Origin: Medakamo hakoo
Lineage: Eukaryota > Chlorophyta > Trebouxiophyceae > Coccomyxaceae
Assembly (NCBI GenBank): GCA_026636295.1
Contig: CP089451.1
Location: 248,001 to 312,000 of the forward strand
DNA length: 64,000 nucleotides
Direction: 5' to 3'
A program made the position numbers and the translations under genes. This document shows, one piece after another, positions 59,592 through 64,000 of this stretch; position 1 is the stretch's first letter, and every line of letters begins with the position of its first letter. The notes beneath the pieces are model-generated. The model was not told where the DNA came from. It searched no databases and worked only from the letters and a program-made list of their open reading frames with translations.

Positions 59592-61409
59592 ATGGCAACC
59601 AGCCTGATACCCAGCTGTAATCGTCCTGCGGGCGTGGCCAACGCGCTTGCGGCGCCGCGGCCAGGGCACTTGCCGCAGGCCGCGCCGCGCGCTCGCCGCT
59701 CACCGACACAGCGCGAGCGCCGCGCCCTGCCGCCCGTGCACGCAGGTACGGAGCCGCGAGTGGGAACGTCGCCCCGGCGGACGTGGTGCATACTGGCCAG
59801 TGATGAGCCCGTCCATGGCAACGCCACTGGCGCGGCGTCCACGACCGCCCGCACGCCCCGCACTGGTGTCCCAATGCGCGCCCCCCCCGCCCGCAAAAAA
59901 TCTCCTCAGCATCCCACCCGCATCCACGCCCACCCCTCACCCCCGCCCCTCCCTCCTCCGGCCTTCACCGCACACACACACACACACACACACACACCAG
60001 TCCCGCGCCGCCCCTCCGCCTCCTCGCCTGGAGGAGGCGATGCATCCGACGACGACGGCGACGACGACAGCGCCCCTTACCCCTTTGAAGAAGCGGAGTT
60101 CACGCGCATCGTCCCCGCCATCATCGGGACGGTCGCGGGCGGGAGTGAGGACGGCGTGACCACCACCTCTGGCGGGGGGCGGGGCACCATCGTGTTCGCC
60201 GCCCCGCCGCAGACGACGCCGGGCTGGGCGTCCGCGGACGCGCGGCGGGTGAGGCCGGCAGCCAACCCACCCCGCCGTGGGGCTGCGGGCGGGGGGCGGG
60301 GGCGCGTCGCGGCCGCGGCCGCCTCTGCCGGCGCCGAAGCTGGCGGCGACGACGAAACCGGCGCCGACGGCCCGCTCGTGCTGACGCTCGACGCGTCCAC
60401 GCCCGTCCTTGCCATGGAGATCGGCGGGGACGCGCTGCTCGCCCTGCTCCTGGACAACGGCAATGACGGAGACGAGGGCGACGCCCGCCGGTCCAAGGGC
60501 GCGCGCGGGGGCGGGCGCGTCCGTGGCAGGCGCGCCCGGGCGCCCTCCCCGCCCGCCCGCCGCCTCCCTCCCCTCGCCCTGGACGTCCTGTGGGCCGTCC
60601 TGGCCCGGGCGGGCGCGGGCGCGCCGGGCGGCCTTGCCGACGAAGCCCGGCCGGCGCGCGGGTCGGCCGCGTCGACGTCCGCGCCCCCGCCCGCCCGGCC
60701 CGCCAAAAAGCAGGCGTGGGGCCTGGTCCGGGCCGCGTTCGTCTCCCACGACAAGCGGACGGGCGCGTTCGTCGGGCGGCTCTTCTTCGGCGACCCCGCG
60801 TCCGGGGAGGTCGCGTGGGAGTGCGAGGCGCGGCCCGCCGACGCGGCGTGGCTGGCGCAGCGCGCGGGCGCGCCCCTGCTTGTGCGGCGCGATGTGTTTG
60901 CGTCGCGGGCCGTGCCGCTCGGCTCCCTGCTGGCGGACGACGACGACGACGACGGCGACAGCGGCGACGACGACGGCGAAGGGGCCGGCTCCGAATGCGA
61001 GGGAGCGACGGAACCCCGCCGCACGGGCGGGCGCCGCCGCCGCGGCCGGGCGCGCGGCGCGGCCACCAAGGCTGCCGCAGCGGCCGCGCGCCCGCCCCAC
61101 CCGTCCCAGCTCGGCGCGTCGTCCTTTCCCTCCGACCCGGCGTCCCCCTCCTTCATCCGCCCGGGCGACCCGCCGTCGCTGATCCTGCTGAAACGCCAGC
61201 TGGCCGTCGCCGTCGCGGAGGAGGACTACCAGAAAGCGGCGGCGCTGCGGGACCGGGTCGCGGCGGTCGTCGCGGCGCGCGCGCGGGCGGCGGCGCGCGC
61301 GCAGGCGGCCCGCGAAAAAGAGAAGGAAGGTGGCGTGGCTGAGTCTGCCGCCGAGCCGCCGCAGGAGCCGCCGTCGCCGCCGGCCCGGCGGAGCGGGCGG
61401 AAAGAGTGA
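59592..61409 (+). CDS. Bifunctional-nuclease (BFN/DUF151) plus UVR-domain protein
   Basis: Exons 59592-59745 and 60001-61409, 520 aa, junction codon GTC. Exon 1 (MATSLIPSCNRPAGVANALA) is plastid-transit-like. After an acidic patch the BFN fold appears: FTRIVPAIIGTVAG, PVLAMEIGGDALLALLLDN, LPPLALDVLWAVLARAG, AWGLVRAAFVSHDKRTGAFV and GRLFFGDPASG. A C-terminal UVR motif follows: LILLKRQLAVAVAEEDYQKA, AALRDRVAAV. BFN plus UVR is the layout of plant BBD nucleases implicated in defence and ABA responses. Two low-complexity inserts split the BFN domain. A (CA)n tract touches the 3' splice site. Confidence 0.82.
   Translation: MATSLIPSCNRPAGVANALAAPRPGHLPQAAPRARRSPTQRERRALPPVHAGTEPRVGTSPRRTWCILASDEPVHGNATGAASTTARTPRTGVPMRAPPARKKSPQHPTRIHAHPSPPPLPPPAFTAHTHTHTHTPVPRRPSASSPGGGDASDDDGDDDSAPYPFEEAEFTRIVPAIIGTVAGGSEDGVTTTSGGGRGTIVFAAPPQTTPGWASADARRVRPAANPPRRGAAGGGRGRVAAAAASAGAEAGGDDETGADGPLVLTLDASTPVLAMEIGGDALLALLLDNGNDGDEGDARRSKGARGGGRVRGRRARAPSPPARRLPPLALDVLWAVLARAGAGAPGGLADEARPARGSAASTSAPPPARPAKKQAWGLVRAAFVSHDKRTGAFVGRLFFGDPASGEVAWECEARPADAAWLAQRAGAPLLVRRDVFASRAVPLGSLLADDDDDDGDSGDDDGEGAGSECEGATEPRRTGGRRRRGRARGAATKAAAAAARPPHPSQLGASSFPSDPASPSFIRPGDPPSLILLKRQLAVAVAEEDYQKAAALRDRVAAVVAARARAAARAQAAREKEKEGGVAESAAEPPQEPPSPPARRSGRKE
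59971..59998. repeat. (CA)14 microsatellite abutting a 3' splice site
   Basis: Fourteen CA units run directly into CAG, the acceptor of the BFN-UVR intron, in the position where a polypyrimidine tract would be expected. Confidence 0.9.
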
Positions 61410-61567
61410 AGAAAAGAGAGGGAGCGAGTGGGAGAGAGGTGGCGCGAGAGGTGAGTGGGCTTTTCGCAGGCAGATGAAAAAACACGTTTTCTCCGATACT
61501 GAGAGGTCTTTGTTGCTTCTACACAGCACACGACGCGCTACACGCACCGTGCATTCTCCCACACTGC

Positions 61568-63544
61568 TCACCCGCCGTGGTAGTCCGCGACCCGGTGGTC
61601 GTACAGCAGCCGCCCCTCGGCCGAATAGTGGAAGGCCTCATAGCACGGCCCGCACCAAAAGGCCGGGACGGCCGGCGCGTGCGGGTCGGCCGCCGTCACC
61701 TTGGCGGCGCGGGCGACGCCGCACGCCGAACAGACGCGGCGCTTGGCCGGGCGGGCCTTGAAGGTCAGCAGCGGGAAGTCGCCGGTGGTGGGCGGTGGAG
61801 GGGTGGGTGGACGTGGCCCGGCAGGCTGGTGCGCCGCACCCGCGCCCGCGCCCGCCACGTCCGCCGGCACGACCAGGCGCACGTCCCGCACCGCGACCGC
61901 GTGCTCACATCCGCCCTGGTGGGCGAAGACGTAGCCCGCGCCGCCCCCCGCGCGGAGCGGGGTGGGAGACGCGCCCGGCGGGAGGACAGCGCCCGGTGGC
62001 AGGTCAGCGCCGGTGCCACCGCCGCCACCACCACTCCCGCCACCGCCGCCGCCGCCGTCCGCGAACGCCCACCCCAAGCCCGCCCGGCTCAGGTCTCCGC
62101 GGCGAAAGGGCGGCCGCGGCTGGTCCGACCCCAGCGCCGGCTGGAACCTGGCCCGGCGCTTGCGCCCGGGCGGCAGGGGGACGGGCGCTTCCGCTCCGCC
62201 GCCCGGCGCCGGGGGCGGGGGCCCGCGCAGCCCCGCGCGCGCCGCCCACGCCACGATGGGGGCGGCGTAGTCCGGTGGGCGACTCCAGGCGCTGTCGTCG
62301 GCCGGGGGCGGGGACGGCGCGCCCGCCCGCCCGGACGACGGCGCCGCCGACGCCCGGTCGTCGTCGTAGAGGACGCCCTCCACGTGGAGGACCGCGCCGC
62401 GCACGCCGACGCCCAGCGCGCCCAGGGCCGCGTCGCAGGGGCACAGCGTCCCCAGGGCGTCGCGGACGGCCGTCAGGGGCGTGCCGGCCAGGAAGACGAG
62501 CTCGGCCAGCAGGCGGCCGCCGCCGCCCGCCGCGCCCGCGGCCGACGCCGCGAGCGACACGGTGACGAGCACGTCACGCCCCGGGACGAGGGGCCGCCCA
62601 CCACCGGGGCCGAGGGCCACCGCCCGCCCCGGCCCGCCGAATCGGACGGGTGGGGGGCGGGCGGACGCGTGCGCGCCCGGCTCGGGCCCGCCGCCGCCGC
62701 GGGCGGCGGGCAGGGCGCCCGCCCACCCCCCAGGCAAAAAGTTCAGGGCGGGCGCGCCGAGCGGGACCTTGGGGCGCCGGCGCCGGCGCTTGCCGCCGCC
62801 GCCGCCGCCGCCGGGCTGGTCGTCGTCGTCGTCACCCTCGTCTCCGTCTTCGGCCAGGGCAGCCGCGCAGCGCAGGGCGGGCGACGCGGGGTCCGGGCGT
62901 GGTGCGGGCGGCGGCAGGCCCAGGCGGGCCCAGGCAGCAGGCGGCGGGACGGGGAAGGGGGCGCCCGCGCCGTCGCCGCCCTTCACGCCCACGGCGCTGG
63001 CCAGGCCGCGCACCGCGTCCCGGGCTGCTTCGACAAAGGTCGGCACCCAGAAGGGTGCTGTGGCGGCAAAGGCGTGCAGCGCCGGGGACGCGGGACCGAT
63101 GGACCGGGCGGCAGCGGGGTGGTCGTCGGCCTCGGCCGGTTCTGGCGACGCGCGGCCGTGCCCGTCCGCGGCGCCGCCGCCGGGCAGGACGTGCAGCGTG
63201 CGCAGGCGGCGGATCAACGTGGACGTGCCCGACGGAGGTGGCCGTCCCCGGCCCCTGCCCGCACCTTTGCGCGGGCGGCCCCGGCCCCGGCCGCGGGCTG
63301 CTGGGGCGGCGGGCGCGGCGGCGGGGGACTGGCCATGCGTCGGCACGTCGCCTCCAGCACCAGCGACGCCGCTCGTCGACGGGCCCGCGCCCGCGGGCGG
63401 GGCGGCCGTGACGGCACGATTGTCTACACGCCGTCGCAGTTCCACCACCATCGGAGCGCGTCGGCTGGGCGCCGTATGCCGGTCGGAGAAAAGCGAGTCT
63501 GAAGAAAGGTCGGGGCGTGTGCGTTTTGTGTGGGGCCGGCTCAT
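61568..63544 (-). CDS. SNAPC3: snRNA-activating complex subunit SNAPC3
   Basis: Intronless frame of 658 aa from MSRPHTKRTRPDLSSDS (MVVELRRRVDN 29 codons later is an alternative). AT-hook-like RGRGRGRPRK and RGRGRPPP occur near residue 80. The conserved C-terminal half shows LAELVFLAGTPLTAVRDALG, CPCDAALG, GAVLHVEGVLYDDD, RPPDYAAPIVAWA, then AGYVFAHQGGCEH, LLTFKARPAKRRVCSACGV and PAFWCGPCYEAFHYSAEGRL. The HQGxCEH and CxxC...CGxCY cysteines form the SNAPC3 zinc finger. SNAPc binds the upstream element of snRNA promoters, so this factor controls U snRNA genes. Pro/Gly-rich inserts expand it. Confidence 0.9.
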   Translation of the reverse strand: MSRPHTKRTRPDLSSDSLFSDRHTAPSRRAPMVVELRRRVDNRAVTAAPPAGAGPSTSGVAGAGGDVPTHGQSPAAAPAAPAARGRGRGRPRKGAGRGRGRPPPSGTSTLIRRLRTLHVLPGGGAADGHGRASPEPAEADDHPAAARSIGPASPALHAFAATAPFWVPTFVEAARDAVRGLASAVGVKGGDGAGAPFPVPPPAAWARLGLPPPAPRPDPASPALRCAAALAEDGDEGDDDDDQPGGGGGGGKRRRRRPKVPLGAPALNFLPGGWAGALPAARGGGGPEPGAHASARPPPVRFGGPGRAVALGPGGGRPLVPGRDVLVTVSLAASAAGAAGGGGRLLAELVFLAGTPLTAVRDALGTLCPCDAALGALGVGVRGAVLHVEGVLYDDDRASAAPSSGRAGAPSPPPADDSAWSRPPDYAAPIVAWAARAGLRGPPPPAPGGGAEAPVPLPPGRKRRARFQPALGSDQPRPPFRRGDLSRAGLGWAFADGGGGGGGSGGGGGGTGADLPPGAVLPPGASPTPLRAGGGAGYVFAHQGGCEHAVAVRDVRLVVPADVAGAGAGAAHQPAGPRPPTPPPPTTGDFPLLTFKARPAKRRVCSACGVARAAKVTAADPHAPAVPAFWCGPCYEAFHYSAEGRLLYDHRVADYHGG

Positions 63545-64000
63545 CAGACTCGCGTCGTCTGAGCTGGACAACACAGCTCGCGACACGGAAAGGCACCGTT
63601 GCAAAGCACGCCACCCATGGTCCGCAGACACCTGGTCATGCGCCTGGCGGCCCTGGGCTCGCAGACGGTGCGGTGGTGGGCTGGGTTGGTGGGGTGGCCT
63701 GTGCGTGGCGGGCGTGTGGCGCACCCCCATGCTCCGCTGTTTTTTTTTTTCGTCGCATGCGCCTCGCGCCCCAGCGCTCGCGTGCACGGAAGGGTTCCAC
63801 CCCGTTGCCGGCCGTCCCCCTTCATCTGCAGAGGCGTCAGATCTCACACTTCCCCTGGGACGTGACGGAATGGGGAACAGAAAGCGGGCGCGCCGCCAAC
63901 TGCGGCGCGCCTCACTGCGCCCCGACCCCCCGCGCGTGCCTCAACCCCTCACACACACACACACACCCTGCGCCCACCCCTGCACACACACACAGGCCGC
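63545..64000. other. Right edge: possible first exon of a plus-strand gene
   Basis: At 63617 an ATG opens MVRRHLVMRLAALGSQT, ending at GTGCGG (63668), the donor style common here. If real it is exon 1 of a gene leaving the window, head-to-head with SNAPC3. Nothing downstream confirms it. (AC)n repeats occupy 63950-63966 and 63983-63994. Confidence 0.25.

Noticed and set aside
1-64000. tRNA, rRNA or CRISPR
   Set aside because: No T-arm GTTC-A-TCC with matching acceptor stem was spotted by eye, no rRNA-like blocks and no direct repeats with regular spacers. A tRNAscan run could still find one.
1-64000. Transposons, retroelements or virus-like elements
   Set aside because: No transposase, reverse transcriptase, capsid or terminal-repeat signatures were seen; every long coding block belongs to a cellular family or is a single-copy unknown.

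Overview
The window looks like nuclear DNA of a very GC-rich green alga (chlorophyte). By eye it is about three quarters G+C, with synonymous sites almost always G or C. The lineage call rests on a nuclear rbcS with a chloroplast transit peptide, an ARC6-type plastid-division gene, an FtsHi-type AAA protein, a plastid NicO-family transporter, an ACHT-type thioredoxin and a plant-type CW-SET methyltransferase. Genes carry short spliceosomal introns (GT-AG, mostly 90-300 nt), so prokaryotic and organellar origins are excluded. I cannot name a species.

About 34 protein genes were resolved, most to exon level by requiring GT/AG borders, a continuous reading frame and family-level sense across the junction. 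0-9 kb: CW-SET methyltransferase (runs off the left edge), F-box/AT-hook/LRR protein, NicO-family transporter, Pelota. 9-17 kb: NUP88, ACHT thioredoxin, a 6PGDH-like protein, rbcS. 17-25 kb: a large cyclic-nucleotide-binding / AAA+ / polyferredoxin fusion, TMEM208/SND2, an unknown, an oxysterol-binding protein, a small unknown. 25-34 kb: mitochondrial PDK/BCKDK-type kinase, FtsHi, MSP coiled-coil protein, TFIIS-N protein. 34-43 kb: an unknown, TBC RabGAP, small membrane protein, ARC6, an unknown. 43-51 kb: RPL37, TspO, ERG28, SLC30A9, eIF4E. 51-64 kb: a putative regulator faintly like COE/Rel factors, TAF7, a thiamine-pyrophosphate-type carrier, TraB protein, MIC19-like protein, BFN-UVR protein, SNAPC3.

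The genes do not form a pathway cluster; this is an ordinary compact gene-dense interval. Two layout rules stand out. Ten head-to-head gene pairs share intergenic spacers of 88-640 bp, and nearly every spliced gene has its intron within the first 200 coding bases. I saw no tRNA, rRNA, CRISPR array, transposon, retroelement or virus-like element. Simple repeats (C23, T16-T18, CA, CAA and GA tracts) are confined to introns and spacers.

The most unusual object is the gene at 17129-20771. It joins a cyclic-nucleotide-binding domain, a degenerate sigma54-activator-type AAA+ domain and a NapH/CcoG-like membrane polyferredoxin behind an apparent plastid transit peptide, and it shares a divergent spacer with rbcS.
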